DNA of 40,910 bases from CAZADA01 sp964636945. GTDB lineage: Bacteria; Pseudomonadota; Alphaproteobacteria; Caulobacterales; Maricaulaceae. The notes under the pieces were generated by a model. That model searched no databases. It saw nothing but the letters and a program-made list of their open reading frames with translations, and had not been told where the DNA came from. The position numbers were made by a program, and so were the translations under genes. Below, piece by piece: positions 34,259 through 40,910 of the stretch (positions are counted from its first letter, which is position 1; every line of letters begins with the position of its first letter). The stretch lies in contig CAZWVH010000023.1 of the NCBI GenBank assembly GCA_964636945.1, positions 1 to 40,910 of the forward strand, written 5' to 3'.

Positions 34259-35653
34259 CTAGGACTTTGGCCCGATCATGTTTTCGGCGCGCACCAACGC
34301 ATCAAACCGATCTGCGTCAATCAGGCCCAGTTCGAGCGCGGCTTCGCGAAGCGTCTTGCCGGTCTTATGAGCATGCTTGGCGACCTTGGCCGCGTTGTCA
34401 TACCCGATTTCCGGATTGAGCGCTGTCACGAGCATGAGCGAGCGGCTGACCAATTCGCCAATCCGCTCCGCATTGGGTTCAATCCCAGCCACGCATCGAT
34501 CGGCAAAACTAACCGCGGCGTCGCCCAGGAGCCGAACAGACTGGAGCATGGAATTGATCATCATGGGCTTGAACACATTCAGTTCGAAATGCCCCTGACT
34601 GCCAGCGAATGACAGTCCGGCGTGGTTGCCCATGACTTGGGCGCAAACCATGGTCATGGCCTCACATTGCGTGGGATTGACCTTGCCTGGCATGATTGAT
34701 GATCCCGGTTCGTTTTCCGGCAGAAGCAACTCGCCTAGGCCAGAGCGAGGGCCCGATCCGGCGAGTCGGATGTCGTTGGCAATCTTGAACAAGGAGACGG
34801 CCACCGTGTTCAGCGCGCCATGGGCTGAGACCAGTGCATCGTGTGCGGCCAAAGCTTCGAACTTGTTGTCAGCGGTGACAAATCCCAAACCCGTGGCGTC
34901 GGCCATATACTCGGCGAACAATTCGGCAAAACCCAACTTGGTGTTCAGTCCGGTTCCCACGGCGGTGCCGCCTTGGGCGAGGGGCAATAACTCTTCGAGC
35001 CCCGATTGAATGCGCATCAAGCCCATATCCAATTGGGCGATATAACCGGAAAACTCTTGAGACAGCGTCAGTGGCGTTGCGTCCTGCAAATGAGTGCGGC
35101 CAATTTTGATGGTGTCGCCGAACGCCGTGGCCTTGGTCGCCAGCACATCACGCAGATGGCTCAATGCAGGAATAAGCCTGTGGTAAATCTCCTCGGCGGC
35201 GGCAACATGCATGGCGGTGGGGAAGGTGTCATTGGACGATTGACCATGGTTCACATGGTCATTGGGGTGCACCGGTGATTTTGAGCCCACGTCGCCGCCA
35301 AGAATTTGGATCGCACGATTGGCGATCACCTCATTGGCGTTCATATTTGATTGCGTACCCGAGCCGGTTTGCCAGACCACCAGCGGGAAATGATCGTTGA
35401 GCTTGCCGTCGATCACGTCCTGAGCCGCTTCGATGATGGCGCCCGCGATGTCTCCGCCCAAGACGCCAAGCTTTTCATTGGCCTTTGCTGCGCATTGCTT
35501 GACCAAGCCCAATGCCCGGATCATCGGCAGCGGCATGCGTTCATCGCCAATGGGAAAATTCTTCAACGATCGGGCCGTCTGCGCGCCCCACAGTTTATCG
35601 GCGGGGACCTCCAAAGGTCCAAAGGTGTCTGTTTCGGTGCGCAACTCGGCCAT
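34259..35653 (-). CDS. fumC: Fumarate hydratase class II (FumC)
   Basis: TCA-cycle enzyme interconverting fumarate and malate; 464 residues, the normal length of the iron-independent class II form. The N-terminus TETDTFGPLEVPADKLWGAQ is diagnostic. SGTQSNMNANEVIANRA, the HPNDHVNHGQSSNDTFPTAM active-site segment and the family signature GSSIMPGKVNPTQ follow. The frame extends upstream to 35851, but the ATG at 35653 begins the known N-terminus and has GGGAG about 7 bases away. A strong hairpin lies just upstream. No clear terminator follows; 34116-34258 holds only a CCAAATTTGG palindrome and no gene. Confidence 0.96.
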   Translation of the reverse strand: MAELRTETDTFGPLEVPADKLWGAQTARSLKNFPIGDERMPLPMIRALGLVKQCAAKANEKLGVLGGDIAGAIIEAAQDVIDGKLNDHFPLVVWQTGSGTQSNMNANEVIANRAIQILGGDVGSKSPVHPNDHVNHGQSSNDTFPTAMHVAAAEEIYHRLIPALSHLRDVLATKATAFGDTIKIGRTHLQDATPLTLSQEFSGYIAQLDMGLMRIQSGLEELLPLAQGGTAVGTGLNTKLGFAELFAEYMADATGLGFVTADNKFEALAAHDALVSAHGALNTVAVSLFKIANDIRLAGSGPRSGLGELLLPENEPGSSIMPGKVNPTQCEAMTMVCAQVMGNHAGLSFAGSQGHFELNVFKPMMINSMLQSVRLLGDAAVSFADRCVAGIEPNAERIGELVSRSLMLVTALNPEIGYDNAAKVAKHAHKTGKTLREAALELGLIDADRFDALVRAENMIGPKS

Positions 35654-35671
35654 GGCTTTGCTCCCATAAAG

Positions 35672-35699
35672 CGACCGCCGCAAGGCGGTGCGGCGGTCG
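35672..35699 (-). other. Strong hairpin in the fumC 5' region
   Basis: CGACCGCCG and CGGCGGTCG form perfect 9-bp arms around a 10-base loop. On the fumC strand the hairpin ends about 18 bases before the ATG and is followed by CTTTAT, a poor U-tract. It may be a weak terminator for the upstream zinc-ribbon gene or a structure in the fumC leader. Confidence 0.45.
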
Positions 35700-35780
35700 G
35701 AATGCCCAATCTGGCCTGCTGCATAGCCGTTGATGGGCGTAGAACAAAGCGCCGATGCGCATCGGCCCCCAATTTCGGAA

Positions 35781-36023
35781 CTAAGCGGCGGCGGCGTGGT
35801 GGGGCGCCGCGCAACTGACCATGGCGATAAAATCGTCACGCAGGGCGTCAAACACTGCTGCGCGGGCCTGCTCCTTCACTTCGGCCCATTGCCCCAATTC
35901 TGTCCGGCAAGATGGACAATGCACGGGGGCGTCGTCCGTAACGTGGTCGCTCAATGACACGCGGCCATCACCGCAATGCGCGCAAGTAATCGACAGTGAG
36001 ATATTGTCAGTCATCATGCCCAT
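35781..36023 (-). CDS. Small zinc-ribbon protein, unknown
   Basis: An 80-residue protein with two CxxC knuckles (CAHC about residues 14-17, CPSC about 36-39), the pattern of a four-cysteine zinc ribbon. A helical region (VKEQARAAVFDALRDDFIAM) and an Ala/His tail (CAAPHHAAAA) follow. AGGAG lies about 6 bases before the ATG at 36023. I recognise no named family. It is divergent from the RusA-family gene with 34 bp between starts, so they may share a control region. It precedes fumC on the same strand at about 127 bp. Confidence 0.65.
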   Translation of the reverse strand: MGMMTDNISLSITCAHCGDGRVSLSDHVTDDAPVHCPSCRTELGQWAEVKEQARAAVFDALRDDFIAMVSCAAPHHAAAA

Positions 36024-36057
36024 GTTCAGCTCCTAGCGAGGCCGTTTGTAGAACGTG

Positions 36058-36492
36058 ATGAGAACAAAACACAAACTGAGTGATTCGGAAAGCCCATTTT
36101 TCGAATTGATTGGTCCCGGTGACGGCGTGGCGTTATTGGGCCGAGGTCGCGTGCGTGGACGGATCGAGGAGGGTGCAGTGGTGCTGCGCGTGGATGGCCT
36201 GACCACACAGATGAGCACGTATAAAAAGCCGATTCACGACTTCCTGCGCAAGCAACTCAATGTCCGTCCCGACTATTCCAGCGCCTATGGCGTGGAAATC
36301 TTAATTGAGACGTTGCCCGAAAGCCCCAGGTGCGACGTGGATAATGTCGCCAAGGCTTTGCTTGATGCGCTCACCGGCAGAATTTTTCGCGACGACAGCC
36401 AAGTCAACAGATTACTGGTGGAGCGCCGGGTCTCAGAGCGCGAGCGCATTTGGCTGCGCGCTTACCCTCGGCGGGCAGAGAACTCAAGATGA
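36058..36492 (+). CDS. RusA-family crossover junction endodeoxyribonuclease
   Basis: A 144-residue protein whose second half matches RusA: VEILIETLPESPRCDVDNVA, then KALLDALTGRIFRDDSQVNR and LLVERR. The aspartates of CDVDN and FRDDSQV correspond to the metal-binding acidic residues of RusA resolvases, which cut Holliday junctions. An N-terminal extension of about 45 residues precedes this domain. ATG 36058 and GTG 36055 are adjacent candidates; no strong ribosome site. RusA genes are often phage-derived, but no phage genes surround this one. The stop overlaps the convergent sspB stop by 9 bases. Confidence 0.78.
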   Translation: MRTKHKLSDSESPFFELIGPGDGVALLGRGRVRGRIEEGAVVLRVDGLTTQMSTYKKPIHDFLRKQLNVRPDYSSAYGVEILIETLPESPRCDVDNVAKALLDALTGRIFRDDSQVNRLLVERRVSERERIWLRAYPRRAENSR

Positions 36493-36981
36493 TGTGGGTT
36501 TTTTGCGAAAGGCGTCGAGGCTGACAACTTTTTCCGCGCCCGCTTCACCTTGGGGAGCCGCGCCGTCTGTATCGCCGTCGACGGCGTCGGGGGCAGGTAG
36601 GGATGGTTTGTCATCGCCTGGCGCGTCGAACCTCAAGCCAAAGCTCACACTGGGGTCATGAAACTGCACGATTGCGGCGAACGGCACGCGCAAGTATTTT
36701 GGTGCGCGATTGAATTCCAAGGTCACTTCGAACGCATCGTCGTCGACTGTGAGATCCCAAAATCGATGTTCCAATACGATCGTCATTTCTTCGGGAAAGC
36801 GATCAATGAGCTTGGGATCGAGGTCAACGTCTTCCGCCTGCGTGCGAAAGGTGATGTAAAAGTGGTGACTGCCTGGCAGGCCGTCCTCTGCGGCAATTCG
36901 CAGGGCGTCACGCACAACTCCGCGCAGCGCCTCTCGGGCCAGGGCGTCGTAGCCGATTTGGTCTTGGGCCATGTGCGTCAT
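36484..36981 (-). CDS. sspB: ClpXP adaptor SspB (alphaproteobacterial type)
   Basis: Protein of 165 residues that delivers ssrA-tagged proteins to ClpXP. GYDALAREALRGVVRDALR opens the fold, then HHFYITFRTQAEDVDLDP, LIDRFPEEMTIVLEHRFWDL and LRVPFAAIVQFHDPSVSFGL, the conserved SspB core. After about residue 115 a flexible Asp/Ala/Pro-rich linker leads to the C-terminal peptide EKVVSLDAFRKKP, consistent with the ClpX-docking tail. The start is ATG 36981 or 36972; the frame runs up to 37050. The matching tmRNA gene is about 2.4 kb away. Confidence 0.9.
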   Translation of the reverse strand: MTHMAQDQIGYDALAREALRGVVRDALRIAAEDGLPGSHHFYITFRTQAEDVDLDPKLIDRFPEEMTIVLEHRFWDLTVDDDAFEVTLEFNRAPKYLRVPFAAIVQFHDPSVSFGLRFDAPGDDKPSLPAPDAVDGDTDGAAPQGEAGAEKVVSLDAFRKKPTSS

Positions 36982-37097
36982 CTCTACTGTTCGATCGCCC
37001 CTTCCGGTCACCATTTGTGGCTTTGTGCGAACGGTCACGTTCAAGTGCAACCGTTTGGCCTCAGGATCAACCGAGGATCACAAGCGCGGCAACTGCA

Positions 37098-37541
37098 TCA
37101 AACGCCGCTAGGAACGAACAGCGCGTACATCATCATGCCCAATCCCACCACAGACACAAGCCAGGTCAGCGTACGCACCACCGGCAACCCGATGAGGTAC
37201 ACGGGAAGATAGAGCGCGCGCCCGACCGCGAAAATGACTGCGCCTGCGCCTAACGCGGCGTGTTCCACCGTGAAGATCTGGGCGACGATAACGATCAGCG
37301 CGAACAACAGAGTGTTTTCCAAATAATTGTGAAGACCGCGCCGAGCCCGTCTGCCCCAGCCCTCTTCGGGAGGAAGGAGTTCTCGGTTGCCCATTGTCCC
37401 CATGGGCCCCAGATACACCGCCGCCCAAATCGCCGCCGATAGGTTGTGCAGAAAGCCAATCACCGCAACAGCGACGATGGAATAACCGACCGCTGACTGC
37501 ACGCTTTCCCCAAGCGCGTCCAGACCCAGCATCTCCCACAT
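37098..37541 (-). CDS. MAPEG family membrane protein
   Basis: A 147-residue protein with four hydrophobic helices: VGYSIVAVAVIGFLHNLSAA, ENTLLFALIVIVAQIFTV, GAGAVIFAVGRALYLPVYL and TLTWLVSVVGLGMMMYALFV. Between helices 1 and 2 lies RARRGLHNYLENTLLFA, which resembles the conserved RxxxxxxNxxE segment of MAPEG proteins, and RALYLPVYLIGLP matches their third helix. GGAGG is about 5 bases before ATG 37541. Bacterial members may act in glutathione-linked chemistry, but this cannot be inferred here. The 116-bp gap to sspB and the 228-bp gap behind it contain no strong gene. Confidence 0.8.
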   Translation of the reverse strand: MWEMLGLDALGESVQSAVGYSIVAVAVIGFLHNLSAAIWAAVYLGPMGTMGNRELLPPEEGWGRRARRGLHNYLENTLLFALIVIVAQIFTVEHAALGAGAVIFAVGRALYLPVYLIGLPVVRTLTWLVSVVGLGMMMYALFVPSGV

Positions 37542-37614
37542 ATACTCCTCCAAATTCAGCGCCCCCCAGCGCTATTTAATTGGATGACCACAACGGCGTT
37601 CTAGGGGCGTTAGA

Positions 37615-37773
37615 ATGAGAAATCTAGCCATGCTGCGGAGCAGAATTCTGTGCTTTGGTAAGCAATTGATTAAAGGCAAAAAGCAGCAACACCGGTCGAT
37701 TTCAACATCGAGCTCAACGCTGCATCATGTTAGGGGGTATTGGTTTCAATCGCGCAAAGGGACGCTCACATGA
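37615..37773 (+). CDS. Possible 52-aa upstream ORF
   Basis: An open frame of 52 codons with AGGGG about 8 bases before its ATG. Its TGA overlaps the ATG of the following secreted-protein gene (ATGA), the arrangement of coupled genes. The product (MRNLAMLRSRILCFGKQLIK...) is very basic and serine-rich and matches nothing I know. Its codon use is less GC3-biased than the neighbours, so it may be spurious. Confidence 0.25.
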   Translation: MRNLAMLRSRILCFGKQLIKGKKQQHRSISTSSSTLHHVRGYWFQSRKGTLT

Positions 37774-38456
37774 CATATCGATCAATCATCGCGCTTGTTG
37801 TCGTGCTTGTCGCGATCGCGCCGCTTCACCCCGCCATGGGCCAGCAACAGCTTTCCGCCCAACAGCAGGACTACACAAAGGATTTTGCATATTTCATGCA
37901 AGCTTACGAGGCGCGCTTCGGGGCCATGCCGCCCGATTTAAAGCAGAATATGATCACCACGGCGTCCAATGAAATCGCCGCTGGCAATTATCCGGCGTTC
38001 ATCGCTGGATTGCGCCAAGCCATTGGTGTCGAAACCAATTTTGGCGAGCGGCCAGATGGCGCCGCGGCGGGTGCTCGTCCGCAGCCGGCCCAACCGGCTC
38101 AGCCATCTGGGCCAGGAGCAGGGGCGGCTGGCGCGATCAGCGGCATGCGCGTGTTCTATGTGCAACGCAGCCCGCTGGGTTACAGCCACGCCTCGGGTTA
38201 TGTGCACTTCTGTCCCGGTGGTTACTTCCATGAGGGCAATGAGGCGACGATTCAAAACCCGCAAGCGGCCACGGCGGGCGTCAATGCCGGATCTTGGCGC
38301 ATAGAATCGGGCCAGTCGGGACAAGTGGTGGGCATTTACTACCAACAAGGCCCGCGTGCGGGACAGCGCATTGAATACAATGTCCAAGACATGATGAATG
38401 GACGCTGGACCACCACCAATTGGAACTACGCCGTCGACCGCCAGGCGGTGTGCTGA
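37770..38456 (+). CDS. Secreted protein of unknown function
   Basis: A 228-residue protein with a clear signal peptide (YRSIIALVVVLVAIAPLHPA, cleavage probably after AMG about residue 24). A helical region (residues about 30-90) is joined by a Pro/Ala/Gly linker (ARPQPAQPAQPSGPGAGAAG) to a C-terminal beta-rich domain (about 122-228) containing VHFCPGGYFHEGNE. WRIESGQSGQVVGIYYQQG and a final Cys follow; the two cysteines could form a disulfide. AAGGGA is about 6 bases before the ATG at 37770. No family recognised. Confidence 0.75.
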   Translation: MTYRSIIALVVVLVAIAPLHPAMGQQQLSAQQQDYTKDFAYFMQAYEARFGAMPPDLKQNMITTASNEIAAGNYPAFIAGLRQAIGVETNFGERPDGAAAGARPQPAQPAQPSGPGAGAAGAISGMRVFYVQRSPLGYSHASGYVHFCPGGYFHEGNEATIQNPQAATAGVNAGSWRIESGQSGQVVGIYYQQGPRAGQRIEYNVQDMMNGRWTTTNWNYAVDRQAVC

Positions 38457-38588
38457 CGCGCCAGGCTCATCGCTGCCCCCTTCGTTCTGGCTGGTCTCTG
38501 AGCGGAAGTGAAAGAACAAACGCGCCCGAACACAAGGGGTTTCGTGTCCGGACGGGCAAAGTCGCTCAGCTATGTGCGGCGAGCCGCT

Positions 38589-39272
38589 CTACTCCCACAG
38601 CTGACATGGACCGACGGCTTCTGTGATTGAAGCGATCTCTTCGGCCAGCGGCTCTAGGCCGATCGATGCACGGCGCAGATCCACCTGGTCAGGGTCTTCG
38701 AGATCAAGCGCCCGACGCGCGCCGTCAACGCAGGTGAGCTCTCGTCCATATCGCTGCGGGCGCTCGTCCGCCAAAGCGAGACGATCGTACAAGCCGGCAT
38801 AGTGTGAATTTAGCGCGGGATCGCCCGCATGAGGCTCGAACGCTGCGAGCGCGTCGCGCTGGAATTCCCGATCATGGCTCGCATGCTGCACAATATGCCA
38901 CGCGTCGATCGCCGTCCTGCGGCCGGCGGCGAGGACGCCATCCCATCCAATCTCTGACACAATGTCTTTGAGGCGATCCGTGTTCGCCCGATCGATGGGC
39001 CCGAGAAACTCCTCGCCCCAAGCAACAAGAGCGTTGCGCGCGTCGTCGGTGAGGTCGGTGCGGCTGATTTGCGACACGAACAGGTCGCGGGCGTACCGGT
39101 CACGCTCGCGCAGCGCCGCGATTTCAGCTTTTGTGTCTACCGATTGATCGTAGTCCGATTGGATCTTGCGGACAATCTGCGCGATGTCCGCGATTTCGCT
39201 CGGTTCGGCCTGGGCCAAGGCCGGATGAGGCCAGGCGAACAGACCCGCGGCGAGAATCAGACCCGCTCTCAT
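38589..39272 (-). CDS. Exported DUF6624-like protein
   Basis: A 227-residue protein with a signal peptide (RAGLILAAGLFAWPHPALA) when started at ATG 39272; ATG 39311 is possible. The core GWDGVLAAGRRTAIDAWHIV and QHASHDREFQ resembles the GWP..G..A..AAWLLVQHAD pattern of DUF6624 proteins. RYGRELTCVDGARRALDLED and the ending CQLWE follow, with two cysteines. Function unknown. The gene starts about 95 bases downstream of the tmRNA gene on the same strand. Confidence 0.7.
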   Translation of the reverse strand: MRAGLILAAGLFAWPHPALAQAEPSEIADIAQIVRKIQSDYDQSVDTKAEIAALRERDRYARDLFVSQISRTDLTDDARNALVAWGEEFLGPIDRANTDRLKDIVSEIGWDGVLAAGRRTAIDAWHIVQHASHDREFQRDALAAFEPHAGDPALNSHYAGLYDRLALADERPQRYGRELTCVDGARRALDLEDPDQVDLRRASIGLEPLAEEIASITEAVGPCQLWE

Positions 39273-39364
39273 TTCGTTTTCCCGCACGATAGCCAGCCAT
39301 GCAACCTTCATGTGTCTGCGCGGCGCAGGCAAGAGGCGTTATGATCACGGTGCAGAGAGAGATG

Positions 39365-39684
39365 ATTGGGGGCTTCTGTTGCCAGGCGCCCCCGGGCCCC
39401 GCCTAAGCTTGCTAGAGCCTAGGAGTTAGAAGCGAGATGCTTCACCGCATTACGCGGCGAGAGCATACTCCGTAGCATCGTTGTCATTGGCAACTATTGC
39501 TAACGAGCCTGTAACGGGCCTCACCCGGGCGGAAGTCACGCCTTTAGCCGTCTGTCGATCCTATTTCGGCCCCATGATCACCCACCAATGATGGGGAGAG
39601 ATGGTGGAGCCGCCGGGTACCGCCCCCGGGTCCAGTCCGGTTATTACACGCACGTTTACCGCCATAGTTGGCGAACCAACGGCT
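39365..39684 (-). ncRNA. ssrA: Two-piece (circularly permuted) tmRNA
   Basis: Permuted tmRNA of the alphaproteobacterial kind; ends approximate. The acceptor piece comes first and ends CGGCTCC-ACCA (3' end at 39602), with a T-arm stem CCGGG/CCCGG around a 7-base loop. A 28-base spacer (39574-39601) follows. The coding piece starts at 39573 with GGGGCCG, which pairs with CGGCTCC over 7 bp and gives the G3-U70 wobble that marks alanine tRNAs, then GGATCGAC. The tag frame 39491-39450 encodes ANDNDATEYALAA and a stop. A GGGGGC/GCCCCC hairpin (39368-39393) closes the 3' end. A GTTGG-TTCG-CCAAC hairpin lies at 39667-39680. Confidence 0.93.
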
Positions 39685-39686
39685 TT

Positions 39687-39715
39687 AATATAGGTGCTTC
39701 GGACGCGGAGCGAAA
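39687..39715 (-). promoter_or_regulatory. Probable tmRNA promoter
   Basis: On the minus strand a good -10 element TATATT (39692-39687) lies just before the acceptor piece, with TTTCGC (a poor -35) 17 bp upstream. The predicted start near 39680 fits a transcript beginning at the acceptor piece. The -35 is weak, so confidence is moderate. Confidence 0.4.
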
Positions 39716-39746
39716 GGGATTGTGAACAAGCGAGGCGAGAGAGACC

Positions 39747-40436
39747 ATGCAGCGGCCAATGCCTTGGAGTTTGGGAGTGTTCGCAACCCTTTTGGCGATT
39801 TGCACCGCTGTGTTTTTGGTTGGCTGCGTCACGCCAAACCGGGCGGCGCCGCCGCAATCAGGCGACTGTCACTTGATCAAAGTCTGGTCCAACGGCTTTC
39901 ACACCAGTCTCGGTCTTCGCGCCGAGGCGTTTGCGCCTGAACACCCCGTGCGCGCGCTTTTTCCAGACGCCGAGGAGTTTCTGATCGGCTATGGCGCCCA
40001 GAATTACTATCAAAATCCCGATCCCGGAGCGGGCGCCGCCATTGCTGCGATCATACCGCCCACGCCCGCCGTTCTGCACATCATTGCCGCACGGGACGGA
40101 CCCGTGGAGGCCGTGTGGCGGCCTTCGGAGTTAGTGATGGCGGCGGTTTCCAATGAGGGACTTGCGAATATCGTCGCTGACATAGAGGCCGCCATGGTGA
40201 TGGATGAAGAAGGCAACCCGCAAATTGTCGGCGAAGGCCGGGTCGCCGGCGCCAGCGCCTTTGTCAAGGCCGAGCCCGGCTTTCACTTTTTTCACATGTG
40301 CAATCAATGGACTGCGGCGCGTCTGTCGGCGGGTGGCGCCAAAGTCTGCCCCGGTCTGGCGTTTCAGGCGCCCGGGCTCATTGGTGCGCTCGATCGCGGC
40401 GCTGCCCCATCGCAGTGCCCGCCGGCAGTCGAGTGA
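39747..40436 (+). CDS. DUF2459-like lipoprotein
   Basis: A 229-residue protein. The first 27 residues form a lipoprotein signal (LGVFATLLAICTAVFLVGC), with lipobox LVGC. The rest resembles DUF2459 (TIGR02117): a VWSNGFHTSLGL histidine motif, then EEFLIGYGAQNYYQNPD, AVLHIIAARDGP and FHMCNQWTAARLSAGG, where the Cys and the His could be catalytic. Function is unknown; this family is often called urease-associated only because of neighbours. GAGAGAGACC precedes the ATG at 39747. It is divergent from the tmRNA gene and converges on the dipeptidase gene. Confidence 0.75.
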   Translation: MQRPMPWSLGVFATLLAICTAVFLVGCVTPNRAAPPQSGDCHLIKVWSNGFHTSLGLRAEAFAPEHPVRALFPDAEEFLIGYGAQNYYQNPDPGAGAAIAAIIPPTPAVLHIIAARDGPVEAVWRPSELVMAAVSNEGLANIVADIEAAMVMDEEGNPQIVGEGRVAGASAFVKAEPGFHFFHMCNQWTAARLSAGGAKVCPGLAFQAPGLIGALDRGAAPSQCPPAVE

Positions 40437-40455
40437 ACCATCTGGCCAATGCCGA

Positions 40456-40910
40456 TCACTGTGGCGGCAGGTGTTGGGAAAACACCCGATAGACATTACC
40501 GCCCATGATTTTCTCGATCTGCGCTTCGCTCAATCCTTCATCCAGCAAAGCTTGGGTCAACACCGCCATTTGTGACGCGTCAAACGCCGTCGTCACCGCG
40601 CCGTCAAAATCTGAGCCCAGAGCCACATGATCCTCGCCCACCAGCGCAACGCCATAGGCAATGGCTTTGGCAATGCCGGCGGGGGAGATGTCGCACGCCG
40701 CCGCATCCCAAAACCCCTGGCCGATGACGCCGCCAGCCTCGGCAATGCGCACCATCAGCGCGTCGTCGATATTGCGCGGGGTGTCGCAATGGCCTTTAAA
40801 ACCGGTGTGGGACACCACCAGTGGACGCGATGTCAGCGCCAGCACGTCCTCAACGACGGCGGGGCTGGAATGGGCCACATCGATGATCCAGCCTTGGGCG
40901 TCCATGGCGC
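40456..40910 (-). CDS. Membrane dipeptidase, peptidase M19 (partial, N-terminus outside window)
   Basis: The C-terminal 151 residues of a zinc dipeptidase related to renal dipeptidase; the frame is open through the right window edge. IIDVAHSSPAVVEDVL and PLVVSHTGFKGHCDTPRNID contain the family's two late metal-binding histidines. VALGSDFDGAV and IMGGNVYRVF near the end are also M19 signatures. Such enzymes hydrolyse dipeptides, some with D-residues. The N-terminal metal site is not visible here. Confidence 0.9.
   Translation of the reverse strand, partial: AMDAQGWIIDVAHSSPAVVEDVLALTSRPLVVSHTGFKGHCDTPRNIDDALMVRIAEAGGVIGQGFWDAAACDISPAGIAKAIAYGVALVGEDHVALGSDFDGAVTTAFDASQMAVLTQALLDEGLSEAQIEKIMGGNVYRVFSQHLPPQ

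Noticed and set aside
38520..38575. Imperfect inverted repeat after the secreted-protein gene
   Set aside because: ACAC/GTGT arms extend only with mismatches and no T-run follows; too weak to call a terminator.
39561..39857. 98-codon minus-strand ORF
   Set aside because: It runs through the tmRNA acceptor piece, the spacer and the start of the coding piece; the RNA gene explains the sequence.
39722..39940. 72-codon ORF in another frame before the DUF2459-like gene
   Set aside because: The frame starting at 39747 has a lipoprotein signal and conserved motifs; this one does not.
1..40910. CRISPR array, insertion sequence, tRNA or prophage
   Set aside because: I found no spaced repeat array, transposase, tRNA cloverleaf or cluster of phage genes; the RusA-like gene alone is not enough.

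Overview
The window is a chromosomal segment of an alphaproteobacterium. Four things point there: a circularly permuted (two-piece) tmRNA gene at the right end, an SspB of the alphaproteobacterial type, a perfect CtrA box (TTAA-N7-TTAA) upstream of ftsZ, and a dcw cluster followed by lpxC, bamD and ligA. The CtrA signal and high GC fit a Caulobacterales/Hyphomonadales-like organism, but the family cannot be fixed without a tree. I saw no insertion sequence, prophage, CRISPR array or tRNA.

Left edge (1-761): the N-terminal part of a TerC-family membrane protein on the minus strand, then a 380-bp gene-free control region. This region carries three phased ATGGG repeats (a likely MraZ operator) and two near-matches to the CtrA box.

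Division and wall cluster (762-23215): mraZ-rsmH-ftsL-ftsI-murE-murF-mraY-murD-ftsW-murG-murC, then an unusual three-gene interruption, then murB-ddl-ftsQ-ftsA-ftsZ. Many junctions are 4-bp ATGA/GTGA overlaps. The genes make UDP-MurNAc-pentapeptide (murC/D/E/F, ddl, murB), lipids I and II (mraY, murG), and the septal machine (ftsL, ftsQ, ftsI, ftsW, ftsA, ftsZ). The interruption (about 13.63-17.68 kb) holds a DUF418 membrane protein, an exported protein with two retropepsin-like DTGA sites, and a minus-strand outer-membrane porin of the alginate-export type. A 22-bp perfect palindrome lies between the porin and murB.

Envelope and DNA genes (23.2-28.1 kb): lpxC with an apparent TTG start, the lipoprotein bamD, the NAD-dependent ligase ligA and a small single-pass membrane protein.

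Minus-strand block (28.1-36.0 kb): uvrD/pcrA, a GNAT acetyltransferase, prmA and an Xaa-Pro aminopeptidase form one probable operon. Upstream lie a ribbon-helix-helix protein with a convincing promoter/operator, fumC, and a small zinc-ribbon protein divergent from a RusA-family resolvase.

Right end (36.0-40.9 kb): sspB, a MAPEG-family membrane protein, a secreted protein of unknown function, a DUF6624-like exported protein, the permuted ssrA (tmRNA) gene encoding the tag ANDNDATEYALAA, a DUF2459-like lipoprotein, and the C-terminal part of an M19 dipeptidase cut by the window end. SspB and tmRNA, partners in clearing products of stalled ribosomes through ClpXP, lie about 2.4 kb apart.
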